Of a stretch of 64,000 nt of DNA, positions 12,370 through 24,150 are shown piece by piece; position 1 is the stretch's first letter, and the number at the start of each line of letters is the position of its first letter. The notes beneath the pieces are model-generated. The model was not told the origin of the DNA. It did not search any database and worked only from the letters and a program-made list of their open reading frames with translations. The position numbers and the translations under genes are program-made. This DNA is from Acanthosoma haemorrhoidale. Its lineage: Eukaryota; Arthropoda; Insecta; Hemiptera; Acanthosomatidae. The stretch lies in contig OV884015.1 in NCBI GenBank assembly GCA_930367205.1, forward strand, positions 104,348,509 through 104,412,508. The letters run 5' to 3'.

Positions 12370-12571
12370 TATACATCATCGTCACCGGATACTAGCTAGT
12401 GGAGGCTGACGAGAGAGCCACATACGCTCAGGACATGATTGGAGAAACTGGCCATTGCCAGGTCTCCCAATGTCACACATTTATAGCAGGTCACGAGACC
12501 ACTGCCGTTTCAGTCTCTGAGGAGGATTATAGGGATGAGTGGTGCAGTGTAATGACTGTGCTAGGTGATTA
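12370..12571 (-). mobile_element. Truncated family A Jockey copy
   Basis: It matches the middle of the 3'UTR and the last 30 codons of ORF2 on the - strand, ending at the ORF2 region for HPNPVAQS. Both element ends are missing. Confidence 0.85.
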
Positions 12572-13952
12572 AATAAGTAGTAAAGCGTTCACTGTGTAAA
12601 TATGAGGCGTTCAGAGCTTGATCGCTGTTTAGGTCTTAATACGAATTTATTGAAATTATTGTATGCTATTTACTGGAGCACAGTTCATCCTGATTTAGTA
12701 TTTAAAATAATACTGTCTTCATCTTTATAAATTTAAGTTACCGTTACTTTTCGAAGTAGCTTTGATAAAAATGACGTGGATATACATAACTTCTGCTATG
12801 TAATACAACATGATAATCAACAAATCATATCAGATTAAAAAAAAAAACAAGAAAAAACTGAAACATTTTGGAACATGTATAATTTTATTCACGTGATATT
12901 AAGAAGAATAAGTACCACTTTATTTTTTATAACTTTAGGACGGTATAGACGATACGCTAGTATAAATTATACATTATAGAACAGAATGGTTTTACCTTAT
13001 ATAGTCTTATTGCACTTCGATATATTCTATGGGGGTCGCTCTATGTCAATACTGAAAAGTGCTTAAATTTATTTATTATTTATATATCCGTTCTCAGCAC
13101 TACTCAAACTTAACCGAATCGTCCTGAATACACACACATTCAGACCATCTGCAGCCTTTACCTTTTAAAAATAGAACCATTCATGAATGATGAACTCATG
13201 AATGAACTTGCTCACACATACTATTACATATAGTTAGTGCCAACTGCGATCCCTTGGCATTTCATTTTTAAATGTTTTTCGTTATGAAATAAAAAACAGG
13301 TTTCGTAACTAATCTCTAATAGCATCGTGTACTCTTTTTTTTTACCGGAACCGTTTGCAAAACAGGAGACAGTGCTAAAATACTTTTAAGGTATTGCCTT
13401 GAAAATTGATATATCTTTCTATTAGTAATCTATTTATCAAAGTGACACACTCTATTTTATTTTAGCTGGATATATTCATAATATAGGAAAGTGTTTTTAA
13501 TTTTTTTATGTTCTTATTTGAAACATGAGTGCCTGATAAGTAGTAAAGATACTCTACTATATATGTACATATATAATACGATCCAACAAAAACAACAACA
13601 ATATATTCTACTTTATGCATGTTGTTTAATTCAGCATAATAATTTTTTTTTTTTCTTCACAGGTGAGTTTCTGAATTTCACTTATACGTCTGCTGTTACC
13701 ATAGTTCGAACGGTATGTTATCACTTATTTTTATAATGAAGAATACTATTGTTATGCAAGAATTTTATCATATTATGATGTGAAATTTGCTATCTTTAAC
13801 CTTTGCGGTACAATCTTTAACGTTAAGCACCCTTTGAAATATGACTTGAGATGTGTTAATAGTGAGACAAATGAGGCACATTTTATTAAATACGCCGACA
13901 GGCAGAAAATTAGCCCATACCTGTTGTCAGGTAAAACCTGTAAGTATGACAG
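12572..13952. other. No gene recognised
   Basis: AT-rich sequence with T and A homopolymers at 12838, 13337 and 13643. Opposed frames at 13773-14057 overlap the left arm of an inverted repeat and appear to be incidental. Confidence 0.5.
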
Positions 13953-14633
13953 TGTTATAGCTCCGCACGTGCGCAGACTCAGCGGTGGGAAGACAATTCC
14001 ATTGTAAGGTACCGCACCCTTCGTCAGGTACTGGGAGTGCCTTCGCCCTATGGTCATTACCTAGTGCTGGCCCTTAATTGCTTACCGCTTGCTAACCACA
14101 TCATATCTACCCCTCTTCCGCCTCTTGTAGTCTATGTCCATCAGTTGAATTATGGTAACGACCACGGTTGCTCGTTCCAGTGACTTGAGACAGGATAAGC
14201 TAAAAGTTGTACTGGGCCGATTGTGGGTTAGTCGGCCATCGATTTGATAGAAATATTCTTGCCTCTCCACAATGTGTGATTAACTTATTTTCATTTGGGA
14301 AAATAGGGATATTTAATTATGTGGTCCAGTATACAAAATTATATATTATATTAACATACTTAAAACTAAACACACTTAAAAATATAAAGCCAAAACATCC
14401 TAGCTATATTTATTACATATTTAATAAAGTAGAAATTTATAAAAACAATTATTATAATATTAGTAGATTAATGAATAAATATAAAAAGAAAGCCAAATAT
14501 TTGTATAAGAAAGAAACGATAATAATATGTGTATAAAAAAAATGTAATTGAGATATTTGTATTTAAAAGAAAACAATTGTACTATGGAATTGTCTCCTCT
14601 CCGCTGAGTCTGCGCACGTGCGGAGCTCTAACA
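13953..14633. repeat. 50-bp inverted repeat pair with spacer
   Basis: The 50 bases at 13953-14002 reappear in inverted orientation at 14584-14633 with about four mismatches. Each arm contains the palindrome GCACGTGC inside CTCCGCACGTGCGCAGACTC. The spacer of about 580 bases is GC-moderate on its left half and very AT-rich on its right half. This could be a short DNA transposon with terminal inverted repeats, but no target-site duplication was convincing and no transposase is present. Confidence 0.65.
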
Positions 14634-14808
14634 CGTATATAATAAAGGACTAAAACGGCTACATAAATGTAAATGTTAGTACAATTGTTTTTTTATATTT
14701 ATTCATTAATATAATAATATTATTATTATTGCATTTATAAAGTTTTATTAAATATGTAATAAATATAGTTAGGATGTTTTGGCTTTATTTTTTTAAGGGT
14801 GTTTAGTG
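14364..14808. repeat. Long AT-rich foldback repeat
   Basis: The left arm (14364-14584) and right arm (14677-14808) are inverted copies sharing blocks such as AAAGCCAAAACATCCTA, TATTTATTACATATTTAATA and AACAATTGTAC. The left arm has an extra segment of about 85 bases. The right copy of the 50-bp repeat of 13953-14633 sits in the loop, so the two inverted structures interlock. A transcript through it would form a long hairpin. It is probably a non-autonomous DNA element. Confidence 0.7.
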
Positions 14809-14840
14809 CCATAGTAAAATGTAGCACTGAGAAGAAAAAA

Positions 14841-15190
14841 CAGTGGCCACCCTGCCCTGCAGTATTTTGACTGATTTCCAATCAATTTGTTATTAACATT
14901 TGGGACGAGTTGTCAAGACGAATAAAGAGACGTCCATATTTACCAAATTCGCTTCAGGAGTTAAGGGTTGCCCTAACGGAAGAATTATATTATCGCTCAG
15001 GAATTTATTCAAAACGAAACACACCCTATTAATTTAAAATTGCTTAATACCACTGGTTTTTATTCAATTTATACTTTTAATATTCCTAATTTGTTTCATC
15101 AGGCCAGTTATTTATTCTAGAAGTATGTGGAGACATTAACAAGAAATTGATTGGAAAACAGTACAATCACTGCAGGGGGCCACTTCTTTA
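14841..15190 (+). mobile_element. Tc1-type transposon deletion derivative
   Basis: Imperfect terminal inverted repeats of about 55 bases lie at 14841-14900 and 15134-15190, outermost CAGTGGCC and GGCCACTT, both with CTGCAG and an ATTGATTGG-like inner block. Between them, 14901-15032 encodes the C-terminal tail of a Tc1/mariner-superfamily transposase: WDELSRRIKRRPYLPNSLQE, then LRVALTEELYY, then a stop. Nothing of the catalytic core remains, so the copy is non-autonomous. Confidence 0.7.
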
Positions 15191-15754
15191 GCCCCTCGGT
15201 GTAGATTGTACTTTTATAAATGTACATAATTCAACTTATAGAAAATATAATAACCAATTACCTTCATTGAAGGCTCACTCTAACTTGTATATAAAAAACC
15301 TCTGTAACTTCACGCCAATCCATGCCTAACACTTCTTCTAGTATTCAAATCCAAAATTGTTCACTACCTTTTATCTTCTCACGTTAGCAACTTTTTGTTG
15401 GTTTGTCTTATTGTATATATATATATTATTGTACTTATTTTCGTTTTGTGTAAATTACAGGTTTTTTTTCTTAAAATCTCCTAGTCTTTTGCTCTAGTGA
15501 TTCAAACCTGTGTTCTACCTTTCAACATACTCGAATCCCCTAAGACCTCGATGGTCCCTACGGATCCATTAGAGATCCCTACGTGAGCTGTCTGGAGGCT
15601 GGAGATGGTTCATGCTCTATTCAGAGGGTGTTAACATTGCCGTCTTGGGAATGAGGAGAGCTAGGTCTACATCTGCTAGTTTAAATTAATTACACGTTAT
15701 GTTAATGAACGACGAATTAGTACGTCTGTTACTGTGAATTATCAAACATGCTTT

Positions 15755-15837
15755 GGGAGCTATGGTGCTGTGGTTGTTGCTAACCGCTTCGTGGTTTGGA
15801 GGGTCTGGGTTTGAATCCCGTTGTGCACAGCTCCGTG
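15755..15837 (+). other. tRNA-like segment (SINE head or tRNA pseudogene)
   Basis: TGGTGCTGTGG at 15763-15773 resembles a pol III A box, and GGTTTGAATCC at 15808-15818 resembles the B box GGTTCGANTCC with one mismatch. The outer GGGAGCT and AGCTCCG could pair as an acceptor stem. A hairpin AACC-loop-GGTT lies where an anticodon arm would be, but the base before the anticodon position is C rather than T, and there are extra bases between the T arm and acceptor. It is therefore not a functional tRNA. A SINE head or decayed tRNA is more likely. Confidence 0.35.
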
Positions 15838-16701
15838 AATTAGGAATGCCTCCGTCTGTAGGCCATCTTAACCCACCCGCCCTAATTCGAGTTATATAAC
15901 ATTATTGAGAGTAACTATCAAAGCCACTTCGTTTTTGATCGAGTTGAGTTTACAAAATCCAAAGTCATGACATCAGGATTAATAACATGTTTGTCGGGAT
16001 CTAGGCACATAAAAACACAAACACAATGAAACTAATATTTATGACGTTTTTATAGTTTCCGTGCATCGCCTGATTGAGTTATGAACATGCAAGTGGCCAC
16101 ATCACTAACACTAATTAACTTAATTAATGAAGAAATTTTATTACTTTAAACAAAGTATGTAACGTCACCATATTCATTGTGGTATATCACAAAATACAAT
16201 TTTGTACAAAATATTAACTAAACACATATCTTAGAAACCGGTCTTCATAACTTCATAACTGGATTATTCCAGGCAACGAATGCCAAAATATGACGATTAA
16301 AAAAATATGTAATATTCCTGATTTTTGGTATAATATACGTTGGGGAGAGTGAAGACAACATACGAAACGGGTGGGGCGGTTCGAGTTTTCTAAAAAAAAC
16401 TTGGGAACTAGTATTTTAGCAAAAAGTACTCTATAAAAAAATTAATTAAGTAAAGAAAATTTCTTAAAGAAACTTTCTTATTCATTTTTTGCGTTGAGTA
16501 CAGGAATTTTCGTTATAGTGGTTTTTTAATTAGAAAAAAAAATATTGAACAAAGCTAAGGATTTTTATTAATACACTAATATTAGCAAAAGTAATTAGTA
16601 TTTTTTTTATAGTCCGACGAAGGAAAAATAGAACAAAAAAAATTATACAGTTCGAATTTTTGGTCACTGTGTGTGGATGGTTTAAAGGGCCTTTTTTTTT
16701 T

Positions 16702-16760
16702 TGTTATATGCGTCTATATATATGTGCATGTGTTATATGCGTCTATATATATATGTGTGG
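16702..16760. repeat. Two-copy direct duplication of about 29 bp
   Basis: TGTTATATGCGTCTATATAT occurs twice in tandem with a 29-base period. It is a simple local duplication in TA-rich sequence. Confidence 0.7.
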
Positions 16761-17328
16761 AACGTTTTTCACTTTACCTAATATTGGCGTATTTATTAAA
16801 AATCTTCTGCTTAGTTAGTGAAAATTCCTTTTTTTCAATCCTTGCTATCACCTAAGCATTGACTCAACGGAAAAAAATAAATAAGGGCATTTTTATAGGC
16901 AATTTTGTGTAATTTATTTTTATATATAATAATTTTTCTAATGTCAGTATTTTGCGAGATGGTTTAGTAAATGAAAAAAATTGACCTTTAAACCCCATCC
17001 CTCTCGCGCTCATCCCACACCCTAGCGGACATTTAGTATCTTCTACAGGACACCCCCCCCCCCAACAACTCTACTTTCCCTTCGTTATCTGGACTATTAA
17101 GGGGTGTTTTCAAATAAACATACATTTTTTTTTATTTTTAGGCGTAGTTAGGTCAAGGCAATATATACCTTACTTAATAAGACAGTTCCTCTTTGCTCTG
17201 GTTTGAATGATATATTTCATAAATATCTGTACAACAATTATATCCTAAGTTTTCGTTCAATTTTAATATCTGTCAGTGCCGGATTGTCAACGTAAAAACA
17301 CAAAACTTTTTTTATTCGTTATTCAGCT

Positions 17329-17739
17329 CTAATACTTAAAACCCTTCCGCATTCCTTCGCCGTGCCAGACGATTCCTCGCTCCAATGTAATCGCCCCGTT
17401 GAAGTGATGTAGAAAATACTTAAATAGCTGGTTGCAACAGAACCCATTCGCTGGAGACTTCAATAGGACCATAAATCCAGCTGGTGTCGGGCAGATGTCC
17501 TGAATGCTAATTCTGCGTGGGCTAGTGTTTGTGGTTATTCCTCTTTTCATAGTTTTCACGCATCTTCTTCGCTTTATTGTCCTTTCTTTATTTCGGTCCG
17601 TTGTTCTTGCCAACACCTAGGGAAGGAAGGGCGGGTATCTAGCCACAAAACCTTCCGGTCGTTGAGGGCAGTTCGTTGCATTGTGTTCGCTATAGTTCAA
17701 ATCCGTAAATCGAGATTGGTCTGGTGAATGGCTTTGTAA
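17329..17739. other. GC-richer flank with an unassigned - strand frame
   Basis: A - strand frame at 17329-17616 encodes 95 residues, basic at its N-terminus. It matches nothing I recognise, and no neighbour supports it. The region ends at the TA target site of the mariner palindrome. Confidence 0.3.
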
Positions 17740-18651
17740 TAGGGGGACCGGAAAGTAATGTCGTTTTTTTTTATATTAAAGTCAACAAATAAATTTTTTA
17801 ACAAGTTTTTGTTTTTAATCAATGATGTAAATCCCTTCATTATCTGGAACCTTTCGCCATCTAGTGTGGAAATGTTCAATGCCGAATCGATAAAAATCAA
17901 TTGGTTTTTGTGCAAAATATCTGGAGATGGCATTTTGGCATTTTCAATAGTGGAATTTTCAAATTTTAGCGATCGCAATTGATGGAAATCCGATAGCGCA
18001 ATATCGGGTGAGTATGGTGGGTGAGGCTGGCGATGAAAAATGGGTCCTCTATGATAATCCAAAAATCTCTCTCCGCATAAATCAGCACGAAGTACAGCTA
18101 AGCCAACTTTACACTCCAAAAAGGCGCTTTTGTTTGTTTGGTGGAGTTTTCTCGGGGTCGTTTAACGCTCATACCTGGAAAAACTGTGAATGCAGATCTT
18201 TCCAGTAAACAATTGGATCGAGTAAATCAATCTTTAATTGAAAATTGCCCAGCGATTGTCAAGAAAAAAAGGCGTTATTCTGCAACACGATAATGCAAGA
18301 CCTCACTGCGCCTATTTTTTCCACAAGAACCCTGGAAAAAATTAATGAATTGGGGTGGGAGGTATTGCCTCAACCACCGTACTCGCCCGATATCGGATTT
18401 CCATTTATTCTGATCACTACATTTTCTAAGTGGCAAAAAATTTGGATGATGTGCAAAATGCCATCTCCAGATATTTTGCTCAAAAACCAATTGATTTTGA
18501 TCGATCAGGCCTTGAAAATTTGCACACTAGATGGCAAAAGGTTGCTGATAACGAGGGTGATTACATCATCGATCAAAAACAAAAAATTGTTAAAAATTTA
18601 TCTGTTTGAATTTAATGTTAAAAAAAACGACATTACTTTCCTGTCCCCATA
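17740..18651. mobile_element. Palindromic mariner derivative with TA duplication
   Basis: The segment begins TA-GGGGGACCGGAAAGTAATG and ends with the inverse of TA-TGGGGACAGGAAAGTAATG, so mariner-type inverted termini sit next to TA on both sides. Unlike a normal element, the similarity continues inward for roughly 280 bases on each side. Left arm 17742-18026 and right arm 18374-18649 are both the 3' end of the same mariner in opposite orientation. The unpaired middle (18027-18373) continues the + copy upstream into the catalytic domain. In other words, the 5' half of a mariner has been replaced by an inverted second copy of its 3' end. Confidence 0.85.
17742..18050 (-). pseudogene. Mariner transposase C-terminus, left arm
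   Basis: On the - strand the frame (inside 17697-18119) reads HPPYSPDIALSDFH, then LRSLKFENSTIEN, then DILHKNQLIFIDSA, and ends in terminal-repeat sequence (KKNDITF). This is the last catalytic segment (the third acidic residue within SDFH) and C-terminal tail of a mariner. The similarity to mariner ends at about 18026, where the + copy takes over; upstream codons of the open frame are antisense to that copy. Confidence 0.75.
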
Positions 18652-18652
18652 G
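18008..18652 (+). pseudogene. Mariner transposase catalytic half, right copy
   Basis: The + strand frame starts in GDEKWVLYDNPK, which holds the first visible catalytic aspartate context of mariner. After frameshifts at about 18060-18250 it continues with Lys-rich sequence and a degraded HDNARPH-like block, then LEKINELGWEVLPQPPYSPD and the C-terminal tail. Several stops and frameshifts make it inactive. The N-terminal DNA-binding half is absent, because the inverted arm occupies its place. Confidence 0.75.
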
Positions 18653-21197
18653 TATATGAATATTATCGTTTCTCATTTTGTATGGGTTTTCCCCTTGAGC
18701 AATCGACAGGTACATTTGTCCGAACCGTCACTTAAGCTACAATCGTACGTGGGCTCCAAGCTAGTCTTTCGTCGTTGTTGAGTCTGAGGCACCGCTCTGT
18801 GCCTCATTGGGAAAAATTGAAAGAAGACTGCTAGGTGCTTTTTTTACCTCATAGATTTTTATAACCCATCGATTATAACCAACACTCAATTTCAGAGAGG
18901 TGAATTATGAGGTATGGGGTCTTGATGGAATGAAAGTATGTTTAGGCTTGTAGACCCGGCCGAGATGCCAAACCTTCTGAAGTACCTCTTAGCCACAAGA
19001 CAGTGCAATAGTGCTTATATTAGCACGAAAATTGAATGACTATAGTCCTCAGACAAGCGATGGGAGTCACATCTTGAATTAAGTAATTAATTACGTTTTA
19101 TGGAATTATAGTTAAATTTTTTTTTTCATGAAGACTAGTAGTTAAATTAAATATTCATACAGATCCTATTAGGAGACTCACTGTCTCCAAGGATACGCAA
19201 ATAAATAACGGTTTTAGATTTTGGAAAAAAAAATTGACGATTTCTCAGAGAAGTATGTCCCATGTTTTATTACAGCTCCTGCAAATCAACAGGTACTGGG
19301 AGTACTTATCTTGGAGCGTTGTCTGATAATTATTTTTGAAAATTGACTAAATGGACCGAAACAACAGTGGCATTCTGTGATTTGTAAATGTCAAGTTAAC
19401 TCTGCTAGAACCTAGGCTGGAACTTAACTACTAACGTGCGAATCGTTGGTCGTGTTTTGTCGTATGTTTTACCATAGCGGTCCAACTTAATGAATTAATG
19501 ATTAGTTTTGGGTATAATAAAATAATCGGAAAGTATGCAAAAGTCATCATTCGCTAATTAAAATGATTTCTCAAGTCCCAGTTCTGAAACAATTCAAGAT
19601 TCTGCTAAATAGCTTCTTTAGCTTCTGTTTGCATTAGTTGGTTTCACCAATGGTGGTACTGCCTGTAATTATTAATTTACATTTTTTTTATTAAAAAAAC
19701 ATTTCTCAGTGATCGATATTGTTTAACAAATAAAATGATATGTTTTTTGTAAAAAATACCGAGCAGTTCATAGCAGATCATAAGTAAGTATTCTTTCTCA
19801 TGAGTCCAGTAAAAATTACTTGATATTAATTTCCCTTTCCAATTCTTTCATTAAAGGAAATTCCTTTAATTAAATAAAAATACGTTAGAAATTCAATTTT
19901 AGCCGTTGTTAGCTGCACTGCCATAAACATTTTGTTCAGAGATAAAAGTGTTTAAGAAACTGATTCCCGTTAGTACCTATTAATGAGTGTATTAACTGTC
20001 TTAGCTTAGGTTGTGTAAATGATGACATATCTCTTTCACCGACCTAAGCCGATATCATGTCTTAAATATACCGCTAATAGTTTGTCTAATATTATCATTT
20101 GGAACGTAAGCCATAAGAAATGTAACTTGTAATGTAAAGGACAGAAAAAAACAACTTATATAAGTGACAGTTATTTATTCACATCTAGTACTCTCTAATT
20201 TTCTAGTCTTCAATTCGTAAGTACACCAGATCTCCTTACAAAGTTCTGCAACAAAAAACAAAACATATTATTTTAGAATAATTAAATAGCAATAACAAAT
20301 AGTTATTCCCTATAGTGGTAGGTTATTGCGAGTACACGAAGTAGTTCTTGAACTTCAAGCATGAAGATATGAAATTCTGGGTTTTTCATATTGAAGCAAA
20401 AATTATATAAATAGTAAAAAATTTACAGCTTTATTAAGTATTCTTTGAGAAATGCTTATTTTATTTACATTTTAGATATAGATATTTTCATATTATTTTA
20501 ATCTGTTGCTAAGCGTAATCACTAGACATGTCTGGCCCATGGGCTGGAGTCAGCACTATTGAGAATACTGCTGTTTATTTAGGACTCCCTTTTGTGAAAA
20601 TTAGTAACGACCCATTTACCCCAAACTTTTATAAATATCGTGTAGTAATGTATTCGATAAAATACGAACGTAATAGTTCCCTACACGACAATCGTATTCC
20701 TTTTGTGCAGCAATGAACAAAGCAACGCTATTAATTTGCTTCCTGTCAATAATCCTATATCCTGTCAGTCATTAGCGTGACTAATTGAAAATAACTCTTT
20801 ATATGTGCTGGGTACAAAACTCCAAAGAGGAACGTAATTTATTTCACTTGCAGCCCAACTCAAGTGGGCTAGGTTGTCGATAGGATTATAATTTTTTTGT
20901 AAATGGAGATTTGTGTAAATATTATTCTAATATTTCCTTATTTTTATAAATAATAATCATATTTTAATTATATAAAAACTTTATATTCAAACTTTTATAA
21001 CTTTTACTTTATCTCAGGGTTCTGTTAATTATTTTAGGAAACTTTTGGCAAAAGGAATATTGATTTTATTATTACAAACATTTACAGCTAAAAATTGACA
21101 TACAAATATAATCACGTACTTAAAATTTTGTTAAACTGGCCAGTGCTTCTCCGTGTTGGTATCTTCGTTTTTCATCTTCTAATGCTTGATCTGATTT
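18652..21197. other. No gene recognised (2.5 kb)
   Basis: AT-rich, with no frame over 70 codons and no motif. The 62-codon frame at 20528-20716 is unsupported. I saw no repeat structure here at the level I could inspect. Confidence 0.5.
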
Positions 21198-21267
21198 GTC
21201 TTCATGCTGAGTGAAAGTAAAAATGTCTCGCTGTCTTCATGCTGAGTGAAAGTAAAGATGTCTTGTT
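21198..21267. repeat. Tandem duplication, 35 bp x 2
   Basis: The unit beginning GTCTTCATGCTGAGTGAAAG is present at 21198-21232 and again at 21233-21267 with a few mismatches. Confidence 0.85.
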
Positions 21268-21944
21268 GTCGCATCTGGTGAAAAATGAAAAAGGACCACG
21301 AGGGGCCAGCTTGGGTACGCCACCTCGTCTAACTGTGTCTGACCAACGACTACCGCGAACGACCCTCTGGAGGTTCACCTCTCCCGCTTCTGTCCGATGC
21401 CTTCTTGACCTTCAATCTCAATTTTTTCCGAGATTTTTTATATAAGCACCATTTAAAATCACCATTTTAAAATATCATAACAATATATAATTTTTTTTTG
21501 TATGAGAGTGGTTTGAACACTAGGCTCCTCCACTTCCAAAAATATACGGTACCTGCAAAGACAAACAGTAATTAATGGTAGGCAGAGTGCCAGGGATGTC
21601 TCCCGCGCTGTATGAAGGGGAAGGCATTTTGGCTGCCGTTCAACAGATGATACTCAAATCGATTTGAAGTGAGGGTCCTGTCCAAGTACCATTACTTAGT
21701 CTTTAATTAGTTATTTTGTTATATGGCATTATTTATGTACGCCCATTCAGGACTAATATTTCATTCTAAACGAATTTACATAGCCTAACACCATCCATCT
21801 ATAAGCAAGCGTTTTTAGATACAAGGTTAAAGGGAAACCTTATTTGCTAATATATCGTTTTAATTTATATTTAATATTTTCTTCCCCAAAAATTAGTTTT
21901 TCTAAATTACTTAAAGTGCAGAAATTTCCGGAAGGCTTGCTTAT
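21268..21944. other. No gene recognised
   Basis: A 68-codon frame at 21239-21445 overlaps the tandem duplication and has no motif. The rest is AT-rich. Confidence 0.5.
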
Positions 21945-23190
21945 TATATATAATTATCTGTAAATTTAAAGGGGCATGGGGTGGGGGGAAGGCTTGCACT
22001 AATGCTAATAAATTCAGGGGTTAAGAAAAAATAAAATAAATAGGCTTGTACTTGATCGAAACGGTGAGCCCCATCACTTCTATTAGAGTCAGTTCAGTCA
22101 CGTATAATGTGTATCATTGTACTTGTTTATTCCATTATATAATTTTTATAAAATAACATTGGTAGACTCTCACTACCTTCCTGACTCCATCCGCCTTTCT
22201 AGGCATTCCACACCCCATATCCTTCTCATAAATCCTTCAAATAGGGGTCTCCCCTTAGTGAAAGGCACTTTCCAGCCAGAAATAATTTTCCTTATTTTTC
22301 CCACATTCCTATTTTTTATAATTTTGAGAGCTTAGGAAAAAAAAAAATAAAAATAAAAAAAAATAAAATAAAATAACATTAGATTCACCTGAGGATCTAT
22401 AATTCTATATAATTATCTGGAAATTTAAAGGGGCTATGGAGAAAAAATAAAAAAAATAAAATAACATTAGATTCGCTTATAGATCTATAATTATCTGTAA
22501 ATTTAAAGGGGCTATGAAAGAAAAAAATAAAATAAAATAACAAAACCTGTAAATAATGTAGCGATGCTACAGGAAATACAAAAATAATTTGTAAATAGAT
22601 TCGCCTAAGGATCTATAATTGTATAGAACTATCTGTAAATTTAAAAGGGCTATGGGGGGGGGGGAAGGCTTGCACTTTTTCCCCCTTTTTTCTTTTTTTA
22701 TATTTCCCTTTCTTCTTCTTCTCATAGCCCCTTTAAATTTACAGATAATTATATACAATTATTTACAAGATGGTTTTGTATTTCCTGTAACGTCGCTACA
22801 TTATATAGAGGTTTTGATATTTTATAAAAAATATATGATAAATATGAAGCATCATTATACTTGTTTATTCCATTACAACAGACGCTACAGGAAATACAAA
22901 AAAAAAATTGTAAATAGATTCGCAGTTGCAGCTCCTAACAAACCCAGTGTTTAACACTATGACCCCGCCACCATACCCGTATCGATAGCAACAGACTGTT
23001 CGGGAATACTAGATTAAGTTAGTTAGGTAGATTGAGATTAGTATTAGCACAATTGACTCTTAAGGTGAGCCCTATCACTTTTTATGTTCACACGCCTCGT
23101 ATTCTGTACATCAGCCTACCATAGAAAAAATCTTTAAACCTCACAGATTGTATAAAGTGTAGCTACGCTACAGTAAATATAGTTAGCTTG
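21945..23190. repeat. Pile-up of family B and related LINE 3'UTR pieces
   Basis: The block TATCTGTAAATTTAAAGGGG, which ends the family B 3'UTR at 38.6 kb, recurs near 21955, 22420, 22495 and 22630, and inverted near 22730. Segments at 22060-22160 match the GTGAGCCCCATCAC...GTATAATGTGTATCATT part of the UTR. Another at 22930-23180 holds the end of the family B ORF2 (encoding NPVFNTMTPP) and more UTR. A-rich spacers separate the pieces. A different LINE tail lies at 22260-22335. This looks like repeated insertion into or recombination among A-rich tails. Confidence 0.7.
22619..22770. repeat. Inverted repeat of the family B tail
   Basis: A copy of the tail block (22619-22655, ending in a G run) faces an inverted copy at about 22722-22765 across a pyrimidine-rich centre. 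This explains the mirror-image open frames on the two strands. Confidence 0.7.
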
Positions 23191-24045
23191 ATGTTCATTT
23201 ATGTAAAGATATCGTGTATATAATCTATAACTCACTCTATGTATATTAAATGAAGGGTTTTGAAAAAAAAAGAATATGTATTAACTATAAATATTTGTAA
23301 TTTTTTAGAGACTTTATCAGTGATTACTATCTTCGGTTAATCCTGCCAAGAGTAGACAAGACTTTTATCGTTTGTAATTACTGTTGGTAATTAAAATATC
23401 CTATTCGCAACCTCAGCCTTTTTGATAGAAGTTTCCGTTTATTTGTCAGGACTTTAGGTGATTTCTATGAACCTAATGAATACAACCATAAATTTTGGCG
23501 TATTAGTTCGGGTATAATGGAATGTGCTGGAGGCGTGGACTGTTGAATTATACATTTCTCTGGGGACTGTTGGTTAGTTATCAATCCTTAGGAATTCGCT
23601 GATGCAGGTAACTGGAGAGAGTGGTCGTGGGTTCTATGCGCTGAATACTTCTGCGATAGAAAAACCACTTTTTCTTTTTTTTGGCAAATGCTGAAATACG
23701 AGCCGCCCATGCCAAAATAATAAGTGGTCAGTGAATGCCTTAGGCGACTTAGTGAATGGAACAGATGCCTGATCCTTCACAATGGCCGCCTAATGCTCAG
23801 TCAGTGTGAGTAGACACGGGGAGGGTATTAGCTTACCTTCAGCTGTAGGGGTTTTAGGTTAGCGGAGGGTATCACATGTTAGAAAGGGTATGTTCATAGA
23901 ACGAATTGTAGATTTCTTAAAAATGCCAATTCTAGTTGTGGTCGTCGTGGAAGACTTATCTCGTTTGGTCGAGATCCGAACTGGATTCAGGGGGTCTATT
24001 TTTTCTTTGGTCAATAATTATTAATAGAAATGATTTTTATAAAAT
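23191..24045. other. No gene recognised
   Basis: Moderately AT-rich. No coding frame, RNA gene or clear repeat was identified. Confidence 0.5.
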
Positions 24046-24150
24046 GAACTTTATTATGATAAAATTACAATCTGCCTCATTGGGCAATAAGTAATTGTAA
24101 TAAATGATCTCATTCATACCATATTTACAATTTTCATTCACTCGCTCAAC
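24046..24150 (-). mobile_element. Family A Jockey 3' tail only
   Basis: Only the last 100 or so bases of the family A 3'UTR (CAGATTGTAATTTTATC block and the AATAAAGTT tail) are present, on the - strand. It is an extreme 5' truncation. Confidence 0.85.

Larger units (their letters stand above)
15191..17328. other. No protein gene recognised
   Basis: AT-rich interval. It contains the tRNA-like segment at 15755-15837 and a short direct duplication at 16702-16760. A C run occurs at 17050-17061. No credible coding frame was found. Confidence 0.5.

Noticed and set aside
14207..14536. 109-codon + strand frame
   Set aside because: Its sequence is Lys/Asn/Tyr/Ile-rich because it runs through the AT-rich foldback arm.
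22567..22954. Opposed frames with basic or hydrophobic peptides
   Set aside because: They are explained by an inverted pair of family B UTR tails around a pyrimidine tract, not by coding.
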